Shown here: in pieces, positions 26,228 to 32,895 of the stretch
Layout of the letters: each line of letters opens with the position of its first letter
Numbering within the stretch: the first letter of the stretch is position 1
DNA from: a virus
Virus record (IMG/VR): IMGVR_UViG_3300036851_000701
Coordinates: 1 to 56,623 of that record
Reading direction: 5' to 3' (one strand)
DNA length: 56,623 nt
The notes under the pieces: generated by a model
The model's database searches: none
What the model saw: only the letters and a program-made list of their open reading frames with translations
Told to the model about the DNA's origin: nothing
Position numbers and translations under genes: made by a program

Positions 26228-27277
26228 ATGGTCGTCTACTGCTACCCGGCCGACGCGTACGGGTGCGGCCACTACCGGGTGCGCTGGCCGGCGGCGGCGG
26301 CCGCCGCGCACGGCGTCGACGTGCACGTCAAGGAACCCCGCGAGTCGGGGATCGGCGGCCTCGCCGTCGGCGGGAAGCTATCGACGATCTACGCGCCCGC
26401 CGACGCCGACGTGATCGTGTTCCAGCGGCCGTCGAACGGCATCCTCGCCCAGGCGGTGCCGCTGCTCCGGGCGCAGGGCATCGCGGTCGTCGTCGACGTG
26501 GACGACGACCTGGCGAACATCCACCCGGCGAACCCGGCGTTCCGGCACCTGCACCCGAAATGGAACCCGGCCAACAACTGGCGGCACGTCGCCTCCGCCT
26601 GCCGGCACGCCACGCTCGTGACGGTGTCGACGGCGGCGCTCGTGCCGCGCTACGCGGCGCACGGCCGGGTGCGGGTGCTCGACAACTACGTGCCAGCCCG
26701 GTTCCTGGACGTCGAGCGCCCGGTCCACGACGAGCCGTGGGTCGGCTGGGCCGGGTCGATGCACTCGCACCCGGACGACCTGCGGCCGGCGGCCGGCACG
26801 CTCGGCCAGCTCGCCCGGCAGGGCCGGCGGGTGCACGTCGTCGGCGACGGCGTCGGCGTCGACCGCGAGATCGGCAGCGACGCCTACACCTCCACCGGCG
26901 TCGTCGACTTCCAGGACTGGATGCCGCGGGTCGCCGAGCTGGACGTGGCGGTGGCGCCGCTCGCGGACACGGCGTTCAACCAGGCGAAGTCGCGGCTGAA
27001 GCCGCTGGAGTACTCGGCGGTCGGGGTGCCGTGGGTAGCGTCGCCGACCCGCGAGTACGCCCGGCTGGCGGCGACCGGCGCCGGCGCCACCGCGGTGCGT
27101 CCCCGCGACTGGCTGAGGGAGCTGCGCCGGCTGCTCGACGACGACGGCTACCGCGCCGAACGCTCGGCCGTGGCCCGTGCAGTGGCGGCCGACAACACGA
27201 TCGAGGCGCACGGCTGGCGGTGGCAGGAGGCGTGGCAGGCCGCCTACGAGATGGAGCACCCGAGGGTCACCGCCTGA
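26228..27277 (+). CDS. Glycosyltransferase (GT-B, family 4-like)
   Basis: A 349-residue protein with 'ADAYGCGHYRVRWPA' at the N-terminus and a middle 'VVVDVDDDLANIHPANP'. 'WVGWAGSMHSHPDDL' starts the C-terminal domain, and a donor-site region follows around 'KSRLKPLEYSAVGVPWVAS'. These are typical for GT4-type enzymes that extend surface or virion glycans. No membrane segment, so it works in the cytoplasm. It is divergent from the minus-strand trio and followed by lysis genes. Confidence 0.8.
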   Translation: MVVYCYPADAYGCGHYRVRWPAAAAAAHGVDVHVKEPRESGIGGLAVGGKLSTIYAPADADVIVFQRPSNGILAQAVPLLRAQGIAVVVDVDDDLANIHPANPAFRHLHPKWNPANNWRHVASACRHATLVTVSTAALVPRYAAHGRVRVLDNYVPARFLDVERPVHDEPWVGWAGSMHSHPDDLRPAAGTLGQLARQGRRVHVVGDGVGVDREIGSDAYTSTGVVDFQDWMPRVAELDVAVAPLADTAFNQAKSRLKPLEYSAVGVPWVASPTREYARLAATGAGATAVRPRDWLRELRRLLDDDGYRAERSAVARAVAADNTIEAHGWRWQEAWQAAYEMEHPRVTA

Positions 27278-27293
27278 ACCGCCGCGAAACGCC

Positions 27294-27299
27294 TACAGT
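27294..27299 (+). promoter_or_regulatory. Candidate leaderless -10 box (TACAGT)
   Basis: TACAGT lies 7 nt before the ATG of the small acidic protein gene and may drive the lysis operon. Confidence 0.4.
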
Positions 27300-27306
27300 C
27301 GGTCGC

Positions 27307-27402
27307 ATGAGCGACACCCCCAGCGAACCCGACGAGCCGACGGCGACCGAGCCGGAGGACGACGCCCCCGGCGAACTGATCGCCGACGACGTGGACGGCT
27401 GA
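27307..27402 (+). CDS. Small acidic protein (31 residues)
   Basis: A 31-residue, strongly acidic peptide (MSDTPSEPDEPTATEPEDD and similar), proline- and glutamate-rich, with no fold signal. It sits between the last glycosyltransferase and the endolysin, and its stop is followed directly by the endolysin GTG. ATG start with a TACAGT box at leaderless spacing. It may be a real small protein or a leader that couples translation to the endolysin. Confidence is limited by size. Confidence 0.5.
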   Translation: MSDTPSEPDEPTATEPEDDAPGELIADDVDG

Positions 27403-27403
27403 C

Positions 27404-28141
27404 GTGGCCTGGCGGCTCGCCGAGAGCCTGCGGGCGCTGCGGGCCGAGTGCGACGCCGCCGCCCCGGACCGATCGAAGGCGAGCGACGGCACGATCGGCG
27501 ACGCGGCGCACGCCGCCTCCCGGTCGGACCACAACCCGAACGCCGACGGCGTGGTATGCGCCCTCGACATCACCCACGACCCCGACGGCGGCGCCGACTG
27601 CCACGCGTGGGCCGAGCGGGTGCGCACCGGCGGCAACCCCAACCTGAAGTACATCATCTTCGCCGGCCGCATCGCATCTATCACCCGCGGGCTGGAATGG
27701 CGTCCGTACGGCGGCCGAAACCCGCACCGCAATCACATGCACGTCTCGGTCGGCCGCGGCGAGGACGGCCGATCGACCGGCCCGTACGACGACGCCGGTT
27801 CGTGGGGCATCTCCTCGGCTGCTCCGGTGCCGGCCCCCCCTTCGCCGGAGCCGGAGCAGCCGGCGGACCAGGCGCCGCCGTTCCCGCTGCCGCAGGGCTG
27901 GTACTTCGGGCCGCGCTCCGGGCCGCAGCAGTCGGTGTCCGGGTTTCACGGCCACGGCGACGACCTCGCCGTCTGGCAGCAGCGCATGGCCGACCGCGGC
28001 TGGCCGATCGCCGTCGACGGCCGCTACGGCAACCAGACCAGGGGCGTGGCCGAGGCGTTCCAGCGGGAGAAGGGCCTCGACGTCGACGGCCTCATCGGAC
28101 CGATTACCTGGCGGGCGGCGTGGACCGAACCGATCACGTAG
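27404..28141 (+). CDS. Endolysin: M15-like peptidase plus peptidoglycan-binding domain
   Basis: A 245-residue lysis enzyme. Residues ~1-120 form a zinc peptidase of the M15 (D-Ala-D-Ala carboxypeptidase-like) type: His43 in 'SRSDHNPNADGV', Asp55 in 'CALDITHDP' and the 'HRNHMHVSVG' motif with His111/His113. A Pro/Glu-rich linker (~138-165) leads to a C-terminal PG_binding_1-like domain ('DLAVWQQRMADRGWPIAVDG', 'FQREKGLDVDGLIGPITW'). It cuts peptide cross-links in host peptidoglycan at the end of infection. No signal sequence, so it needs the adjacent holin candidate. Confidence 0.87.
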   Translation: MAWRLAESLRALRAECDAAAPDRSKASDGTIGDAAHAASRSDHNPNADGVVCALDITHDPDGGADCHAWAERVRTGGNPNLKYIIFAGRIASITRGLEWRPYGGRNPHRNHMHVSVGRGEDGRSTGPYDDAGSWGISSAAPVPAPPSPEPEQPADQAPPFPLPQGWYFGPRSGPQQSVSGFHGHGDDLAVWQQRMADRGWPIAVDGRYGNQTRGVAEAFQREKGLDVDGLIGPITWRAAWTEPIT

Positions 28142-28228
28142 GCAGCCTTGCGACGCACCAGGGGTGACACCGGGCGACAGGCACCGCGGAGGACAGGCGC
28201 GCCCGGCGCCGACGTGCGTGCGTGACCG

Positions 28229-28519
28229 GTGAGCGGCGAGCTGCTCCTCCCCGGCGCGCTCGTCGGCGGCCCGCTGATCTTCGCGGTGTTCTTCGTGCTT
28301 AGAGGCATCCTCCGGTTCCAGCGCGACTTCACCGACACGTACGCCCGCGAGCTGACCTCGCTGCGCTCGAAGATCGACGCCCACGAGGCCAGGATCGGCC
28401 TGCTGCGCGACGCCGTCGACGAGTGCGAGGCCGAACGGCGGTCGCTGCTCGCCGAGCGGCTGGTCTGGCAGCGCGAGCGCGACCAGCTGATCCAGTCGGT
28501 CGAACGAGGCGAACGGTGA
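28229..28519 (+). CDS. Lysis-module membrane protein with coiled coil
   Basis: A 96-residue protein. An N-terminal membrane helix ('LVGGPLIFAVFFVLRGIL') is followed by a charged coiled coil ('LRSKIDAHEARIGLLRDAVD' to the end). This layout resembles Rz/spanin-like or holin-accessory proteins, and the gene follows the endolysin. GTG start; the distance to the nearest GGAGG is long (about 30 nt), so the start is less certain. It overlaps the next gene by 4 bp. Confidence 0.65.
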   Translation: MSGELLLPGALVGGPLIFAVFFVLRGILRFQRDFTDTYARELTSLRSKIDAHEARIGLLRDAVDECEAERRSLLAERLVWQRERDQLIQSVERGER

Positions 28520-29196
28520 GCGACATCGACCGGCTGGGGCGCGGCCCGCTGCCGGCGGTGACGTCGATCCTCGGCGGGCTCGCCCTGCTGCTCGTCGTCG
28601 TCGGCGTGGCGTTCGCCCAGTGGCGGGCCGCCGAGGACCGGGCGTCGCGCATCGAGCTGCAGCTGCAGGACTCGAACCAGCGGATCGGGCAGCTCGTCGA
28701 CCAGGTCGAGGGCTTGGGCGCCGAGCCGGTGACAACCGCCCCGCCGAGCGACCCGGTGCTCCCGGTCGCGCTCGGCCCGACCGACGCCCAGGTGCGGCTG
28801 GCGGTCGTCGACTACCTGACGCGCAACCCGCCGACGCCGGGCCGGGCGCCGACCGACATCGAGATACAGGCCGCGGTGACCGCCTACTGCACGGCCCGCG
28901 GCGGCTGCATCGGCCCGGCCGGAGACGACGGCAGAGACGGCCAACCCGGCGTACCGGGAGCGACCGGCAGCACCGGCCCGGGACCGACCGACGAGCAGGT
29001 CGCCGGCGACGTCGCCGCCTACTGCGACACCCACGGCGGCTGCGTCGGCCCGCCGGGACCGGCCGGCGCGCCGGGACCAGCAGGTCCGAGCGTCGACGCC
29101 TGTGACCCGCCGGCCGGCTACAACCCGATCGTCGACCCCGATCAGCCCGGTTGGACGTGCTACACGACCACGACGACCCCGCCGACCCCGCCGTGA
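28516..29196 (+). CDS. Membrane-anchored protein with collagen-like segments
   Basis: A 226-residue protein: N-terminal membrane helix ('ILGGLALLLVVVGVAFAQW'), coiled coil ('IELQLQDSNQRIGQLVDQVE'), then two copies of a unit. Each unit has DxQVxxxVxxYC...GGCxGP followed by Gly-X-Y collagen-like repeats ('GPAGDDGRDGQPGVPGATG' and 'GPPGPAGAPGPAGP'). It ends in a Thr/Pro tail. The topology suggests an outward-facing trimeric stalk. It sits between two lysis membrane proteins, so a role in lysis timing, spanning the envelope or surface display is possible; none is proven. Confidence 0.7.
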   Translation: MSDIDRLGRGPLPAVTSILGGLALLLVVVGVAFAQWRAAEDRASRIELQLQDSNQRIGQLVDQVEGLGAEPVTTAPPSDPVLPVALGPTDAQVRLAVVDYLTRNPPTPGRAPTDIEIQAAVTAYCTARGGCIGPAGDDGRDGQPGVPGATGSTGPGPTDEQVAGDVAAYCDTHGGCVGPPGPAGAPGPAGPSVDACDPPAGYNPIVDPDQPGWTCYTTTTTPPTPP

Positions 29197-29492
29197 GCAA
29201 GCTGGCCGCCACCGTCGCACGGGAACCGGCGCTGCTCACCTCCGCCGTTCGGGCATCGCTGCTCGCCGCCGCCGGATTCGGACTCGACTGGTCCCCTGAG
29301 GCGATCGCCGGGCTCATGATCGCCCTGGAGGCGTGGCTGGCGCTCATCACCCGGTCCTTCTCGGTGCCGACCAGCGAGGTGAACACCAAGATCGACGAGG
29401 CCAAGGCCGTGCAGCGGGTCGAGATCCACGACTACCTCGCCGGAGGCCGACCGCTGCGAGCAGCACGACCCAACCCGACGGACGGCGGCTAG
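29193..29492 (+). CDS. Putative holin
   Basis: A 99-residue protein with a hydrophobic core ('AVRASLLAAAGFGLDWS' and 'IAGLMIALEAWLALITRSF') that could form two short membrane helices. The tail is hydrophilic and contains RSFSVPTSEV, a pattern common after the membrane part of actinophage holin-like proteins. It is the last gene of the lysis block, overlapping the previous gene by 4 bp. A pair of hairpins follows. Function is inferred from size, topology and place. Confidence 0.6.
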   Translation: MSKLAATVAREPALLTSAVRASLLAAAGFGLDWSPEAIAGLMIALEAWLALITRSFSVPTSEVNTKIDEAKAVQRVEIHDYLAGGRPLRAARPNPTDGG

Positions 29493-29510
29493 CACGCTAC
29501 GCTGACGAAA

Positions 29511-29528
29511 ACTCCTAGGGGTAGGAGT
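29511..29528. terminator. Hairpin ACTCCTA-GGGG-TAGGAGT between convergent operons
   Basis: A perfect 7-bp stem with a GGGG loop in the gap between the holin candidate (plus) and recT (minus). It may act with the next hairpin as a two-way terminator. Read on the minus strand it also spells CCTACCCC-TA-GGAGTT, close to the start element found before early genes. Confidence 0.5.
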
Positions 29529-29535
29529 ATCGGAT

Positions 29536-29570
29536 CGGCCGGTCACGCTCGCGTTCCAGCGGACCGGCCG
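29536..29570. terminator. GC-rich hairpin, candidate bidirectional terminator
   Basis: CGGCCGGTC and GACCGGCCG form a perfect 9-bp stem around a 17-nt loop, 8 bases before the recT stop. There is no T-run, as is common for actinobacterial terminators. The position between converging genes supports termination from both sides. Confidence 0.6.
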
Positions 29571-29577
29571 TTCCGCG

Positions 29578-30693
29578 TCAGGGAGAAGGTTCGGCCGCCT
29601 CGGCGACCGCCGCCTCCAGCAGGTGGGCGGTGAGCACCATCCGCCGCAGGTCGATCGGCCAGCGGTCGTGGTCGACGCCGAGGTCGTCGAGCGTCGAGTT
29701 CACTTTCTGATGGTGGAGGGTGCGCACGTACTCGACGACCGGGTCGACGACGCCGGCGAGGAGCTGGGCGATGAGCTTCTGGACGTGCAGCGCCGCCGCC
29801 GACAGCGCCTGGCGGGTCGCCTCGTCGTCGGTGTCCGGCTCGTCGCTCGTGGTTTGCGGCGAGAGGCCCTCTGTGGGCGTCTCCTGCGTCTCCGGCTGCG
29901 GTCCGGCGTCGTCGTGCGCCGACAGCGTTAGGAGCAGCTCAGCGGCTCGTGCGGCCTGCTCTTCGGTGAGGTAGGCGACCTTCCAGCCGTGCAGCAGCTC
30001 GTCGCCCTTCCAGGCGGCGCGCAGCTCGTCGCGCTCGTCGTCGCTCAGCGCTTCGATCCGCGCTTGCAGCTCGCGCAGGACCGGCTCGTCGGCGAGCTGG
30101 CGCTCCTCGACGACCTCGACCTCGATCGGGGCGCCGTCCTCGTCGACGGCGGCGCCCAGCTCCTCCGGCACGTAGGCGGCGCCGAGCAGCACGTCGGAGA
30201 ACAGCATCCGACAGAGCTGGCCGAGGGCGCGAGCCCACAGCATCGACTGCGTGTACGTCTCCCACGGCAGCCGCTTGCCGTCACGCGACCGGGAGAACGG
30301 CTTGCCCTCCCTCAGCTGGCACAGGCCGGCATGCACGGCGTCGTCGAGCGTGAACGTGAACGTCATCTCGTCGCCGGAGTCGCCGCGCCGGCCGGTCACC
30401 GTCGCCGCCGTCGACGACGTCGAACCGACGATCGAGTGCCCGGCCCGCCGCACGAGCGCCGCCATGCCCTCCGGCGACACCGACGGCTTGCCGTCGATCA
30501 CGTGCACGAACCGCATGGCGGTCGTGACCCCCCAGCCCAGCTCGCGGCCCATCAGCGCGGCGGTGACGACGTTCTCCGGGTGGCCGCGGTACTGGCCCGG
30601 CACGAGGCCGGAGGCGGCAAGCTGCTCGGCCTGAGCGAGCATCATCTCCCACTCGCCGGCCGACGGCGCCACATGCACGAGGTCGCGGGTCAC
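29578..30693 (-). CDS. recT: RecT-like single-strand annealing protein
   Basis: A 371-residue protein. Its first ~210 residues match the RecT/RedB-like annealing family of actinophages: 'QAEQLAASGLVPGQYRGHP', 'AALMGRELGWGVTTAMRFVH' and 'IDGKPSVSPEGMAALVRRAG'. The C-terminal ~120 residues are acidic, low-complexity and then helical, probably a regulatory or partner-binding tail. It anneals complementary DNA strands during phage recombination. Its GTG overlaps the stop of the Gam-like gene, forming a minus-strand recombination operon. No RecE-type exonuclease was seen nearby. Confidence 0.82.
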   Translation of the reverse strand: MTRDLVHVAPSAGEWEMMLAQAEQLAASGLVPGQYRGHPENVVTAALMGRELGWGVTTAMRFVHVIDGKPSVSPEGMAALVRRAGHSIVGSTSSTAATVTGRRGDSGDEMTFTFTLDDAVHAGLCQLREGKPFSRSRDGKRLPWETYTQSMLWARALGQLCRMLFSDVLLGAAYVPEELGAAVDEDGAPIEVEVVEERQLADEPVLRELQARIEALSDDERDELRAAWKGDELLHGWKVAYLTEEQAARAAELLLTLSAHDDAGPQPETQETPTEGLSPQTTSDEPDTDDEATRQALSAAALHVQKLIAQLLAGVVDPVVEYVRTLHHQKVNSTLDDLGVDHDRWPIDLRRMVLTAHLLEAAVAEAAEPSP

Positions 30694-31355
30694 AGCTCAC
30701 CGTCCAGGACGTCAAGCGTGCGGGGCACGCACTCGAACCGGTCGGGCTCGCGGGGCACCAGCACCCGTACCCAGCCGCCGTACACCTCGCCATAGGCGTC
30801 CACCGCCGGCACGGCCAGCCAGTCATCGCCGACGTCGACGGCGTCGAGCAGCACCCCGTCCTCGCTCTGCTTGGCCGTCAGAGCGGCGGCCATCGCCTGC
30901 TTGTCGGGCTCGACCTTCACCCGCACCCACTCGACCGCCACCCCGTCGTAGGTGCTCACCTGCGGAACGGTCACCCGCTCGGCGAACTCCTTGGCGTCGA
31001 CGTCGATCCTCGTTTTCGCGGGGCGCAGCCGCAGCTCCCCCCACGGCAGCTTCTCGGTGCGGGCGCCCGACACCAGGGCGTGGCCTCGCATCCAGTTTTC
31101 GAGCTGCCGCCGCAGGTAGTCCACCTTACGGTCGAGCTTCGCCAACTCGCCGTCCCGCCAGCGCTCGGCGACGGCGACGTCGGCGTCGGCGACCCGGTTC
31201 ACCTGCGCCCGCTCGCCGTCGAAGCGTGCCAGCAGCCGCAGCATCCGGTTGGCGGCCACCAGGTCGGCGGGGTCGACGTCCTCGCTGTCGGCCTCGAACA
31301 GGGCGTCGAGATCGTCGTGCGAGGCGTCGCGCGCCTCGTCGAACGTGCTCATCAT
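30690..31355 (-). CDS. Gam/Gp157-like host-nuclease inhibitor, internal start
   Basis: A 221-residue product from a double ATG with a strong GAGGAGGAACCC ribosome site. The helical region 'ERWRDGELAKLDRKVDYLRR' is followed by the '(E)KLPWGELRLRPAKTRIDVD' stretch. Together these match the Gam-like/Gp157 proteins that often accompany RecT and shield linear DNA ends. The frame continues upstream without a stop into an HNH domain (next entry). The CCTACCCC-type element and an operator-like palindrome just upstream argue that this start is used. Confidence 0.7.
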   Translation of the reverse strand: MMSTFDEARDASHDDLDALFEADSEDVDPADLVAANRMLRLLARFDGERAQVNRVADADVAVAERWRDGELAKLDRKVDYLRRQLENWMRGHALVSGARTEKLPWGELRLRPAKTRIDVDAKEFAERVTVPQVSTYDGVAVEWVRVKVEPDKQAMAAALTAKQSEDGVLLDAVDVGDDWLAVPAVDAYGEVYGGWVRVLVPREPDRFECVPRTLDVLDGEL

Positions 31356-31760
31356 GGGTTCCTCCTCAGGGGTAGTGTTCGCTACAGGGATAGCTTTAGC
31401 CTTGGCTCGGCGTCGGTACCTGCGCTCGCGGCAAGCGTCGGTGTTTGCTTGGCGGCACTCTGCGCAGCGGCAGCGGAGCCGTTTGTAACGCGAATCCGTG
31501 CCGTGCTCGGGAATGGGGTGATGATGAACGATGTGGCAGTCGCCGCAAAGCAGATCACATTTCAGCAGCTCGCCGGTGAGTCGGCCGAGGCTCCAGCGAG
31601 CGAACACGTGCGCCAGGTTCGTGACCTTGCTCGACGGATCGCGGTGGTGGAAGTGCAGATCGTCGTCCGAGCCACACAGCACGCATCGGCCGCCGAGCAG
31701 GTCTATAGCCCAGGCCTTTCGACGCTGATATCGGATCCGATAGTAGGCGGCGTCGCTCAT
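30690..31760 (-). CDS. HNH nuclease domain in frame with Gam-like protein
   Basis: The full frame encodes 356 residues. Residues 1-~80 are an HNH/zinc domain ('GGRCVLCGSDDDLHFHHRDP' with His and Cys ligands, then 'LLCGDCHIVHHH'). Residues ~85-115 add a second Cys cluster ('YKRLRCRCAECRQANTDACR'). A short linker ANTTPEEEP, translated from the regulatory element, joins it to the Gam-like part. Either a natural fusion, or an HNH gene whose stop has been lost and which reads through the next gene's leader. The ATG has a TAGAGT box 7 nt upstream (leaderless). Nicking or homing activity is inferred. Confidence 0.65.
   Translation of the reverse strand: MSDAAYYRIRYQRRKAWAIDLLGGRCVLCGSDDDLHFHHRDPSSKVTNLAHVFARWSLGRLTGELLKCDLLCGDCHIVHHHPIPEHGTDSRYKRLRCRCAECRQANTDACRERRYRRRAKAKAIPVANTTPEEEPMMSTFDEARDASHDDLDALFEADSEDVDPADLVAANRMLRLLARFDGERAQVNRVADADVAVAERWRDGELAKLDRKVDYLRRQLENWMRGHALVSGARTEKLPWGELRLRPAKTRIDVDAKEFAERVTVPQVSTYDGVAVEWVRVKVEPDKQAMAAALTAKQSEDGVLLDAVDVGDDWLAVPAVDAYGEVYGGWVRVLVPREPDRFECVPRTLDVLDGEL
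31381..31394 (-). promoter_or_regulatory. Operator-like GCTA-N6-TAGC palindrome before the Gam-like start
   Basis: On the minus strand this reads GCTATCCCTGTAGC, followed by ACTACCCCTGAGGAGG and the ATG pair. It matches the GCTA-N6-TAGC operators at three early plus-strand promoters, but no TANNNT box lies 9 nt downstream here. It lies within the coding sequence of the upstream HNH part. Confidence 0.5.
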
Positions 31761-31767
31761 ACACCAG

Positions 31768-31773
31768 ACTCTA
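31768..31773 (-). promoter_or_regulatory. Candidate leaderless -10 box (TAGAGT) for the HNH frame
   Basis: On the minus strand TAGAGT ends 7 nt before the ATG at 31760, and no ribosome site is present. Confidence 0.4.
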
Positions 31774-31952
31774 CGATTCTGCTGTGACAGCGAACGCCGA
31801 AATTGGCTCGCAAACGGGCGCTGTATGCCGCTCTAAGCGACCGCGGCGGCGGCGCATGCTCCGCAGGGTCGCAGGCGCTCTCCGGGCCGTACAGGCGGCA
31901 ATCCGGCGACGGTAGCGCCACACGCGGCGGCGCGGCGACGATCCGGGCGTGG

Positions 31953-32065
31953 TAGGTTGCCGATGCCCGCCGCCTATCGGCGGGACACCGGCGTGGGCGT
32001 CGATCGATGTGACCGACTCGACGCCGGCGAACAACCCCCATCGACGAGCCCAGGAGGTTGTCCTA
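31953..32065 (+). promoter_or_regulatory. Early/replication operon promoter and structured leader
   Basis: GTGG followed by TAGGTT (-10 at 31953-31958) resembles the GTGG-TANNNT boxes of the three other early promoters. The transcript would then form a perfect 7-bp hairpin (CCCGCCG/CGGCGGG, 31966-31984) and an 8-bp hairpin (GGCGTCGA/TCGACGCC, 31996-32025) before an AGGAGG site. The ~190 bases from 31761 to 31952 hold only the HNH promoter on the minus strand; I see nothing else there. Confidence 0.55.
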
Positions 32066-32119
32066 ATGGGACAGCATACTCAAGAACTGTCCACAAGTAA
32101 CCGGTTCGTCTGGGGACAA
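32058..32119. other. Cluster of four YTGTCCNN(A/T) repeats, candidate replication origin
   Basis: TTGTCCTAA (32058), CTGTCCCAT (minus, 32066-32074), CTGTCCACA (32087) and TTGTCCCCA (minus, 32111-32119) lie in 62 bases. They resemble the actinobacterial DnaA box TTGTCCACA with one or two changes and alternate in orientation. They sit just before the initiator-like gene in locally less GC-rich DNA. Confidence 0.4.
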
Positions 32120-32125
32120 CCGTGA
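32066..32125 (+). CDS. 19-residue leader peptide upstream of replication initiator
   Basis: A short frame MGQHTQELSTSNRFVWGQP with a strong CCCAGGAGG ribosome site 8 nt before its ATG. Its stop overlaps the next GTG by 4 bp (GTGA), so ribosomes finishing it can restart on the replication gene, which has no site of its own. This suggests a translational coupling leader. The repeats of the candidate origin overlap it. No rare-codon run is seen that would suggest attenuation. Confidence 0.5.
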   Translation: MGQHTQELSTSNRFVWGQP

Positions 32126-32895
32126 GCACGAGCGCCCAGACGTGGGTGTTCATGCACAGCGACGCCACCGGAAACGACCGGCTCGTGCTGCTGGCCCTCG
32201 CCGACGAGGCGAACGACGACGGCGAGTCGTGCTACCCCAGCCTCGACCGGCTGGCCGTCAAGACCAGGTGCAACAAGCGCACGGTGATGCGCTGCATCGA
32301 GCGGCTCGAAGCGGCCGGTGAGGTCGTCGTGCGCCGACCGGAAACCAACGGCCGCGGCCACCACAACGAGTACACGCTCACGCTCGGCAGAAAAGGTGAC
32401 AGTCTGACACCTTTTAGCGAGCCGGAAACGGCGCGGAAACGGCGCGAAAAGGCGCGCCCAGGGGTGCACCAGACCCATAAACCCACTAACCAAAACACAT
32501 CTGTTGATCACTCCAAGTTGGTTAAGGAAAAGCTCCCCGATCGCGTCGAAGCTGACGCTTCGCTGCCGCCGCTCACCGCGAAGCAGCAGCGGACCGCGCA
32601 GGCGCAGACGATCGTCCGCGAGTGGTGGGACGAACGCGCCGCGAACGGCAACCCGGTGGGTCAGTCGTGGATCGCGTGCCAGACGGTGGTCGAGCACATG
32701 CTCGCCAACGGGGTGAAGCCGAACCGGATCGCGTACGGGCTGCGGCACGCGCCGTGCTGCTCGACCGCCGCCGTCGAGCTGGCGATCCAGCGAGAGCTCG
32801 AACGGCGGGACGGATCCGCCCGGAACGACGGGGCCGACTACAACCCGTACGACTACATGGGGGCCAACGCCATCGTCGAGGAGGCCGGTCGGTGA
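32122..32895 (+). CDS. Replication initiator-like protein with winged helix
   Basis: A 257-residue protein. Residues ~1-85 form a helix-turn-helix_36-type winged helix ('ESCYPSLDRLAVKTRCNKRT' and 'VMRCIERLEAAGEVVVRRP') of phage replication proteins (O/DnaD-like). A polar linker follows, then a helical C-terminal domain ('TIVREWWDERAANG', 'IAYGLRHAP') that may contact the helicase. It is followed by a DnaB/RepA-like ATPase gene, the usual initiator/helicase pairing. It probably binds the repeats just upstream. Confidence 0.75.
   Translation: MSTSAQTWVFMHSDATGNDRLVLLALADEANDDGESCYPSLDRLAVKTRCNKRTVMRCIERLEAAGEVVVRRPETNGRGHHNEYTLTLGRKGDSLTPFSEPETARKRREKARPGVHQTHKPTNQNTSVDHSKLVKEKLPDRVEADASLPPLTAKQQRTAQAQTIVREWWDERAANGNPVGQSWIACQTVVEHMLANGVKPNRIAYGLRHAPCCSTAAVELAIQRELERRDGSARNDGADYNPYDYMGANAIVEEAGR

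Noticed and set aside
29488-29501. GCTAGCACGCTACG as a fifth copy of the early operator
   Set aside because: The right arm is TACG, not TAGC, and no TANNNT box follows at 9 nt. No gene begins downstream on either strand.
31761-32065. A tRNA gene in the control region or in other gaps
   Set aside because: The hairpins found do not form a cloverleaf and no T-loop GTTCGA-type sequence with matching stems was seen in this or any other gap.
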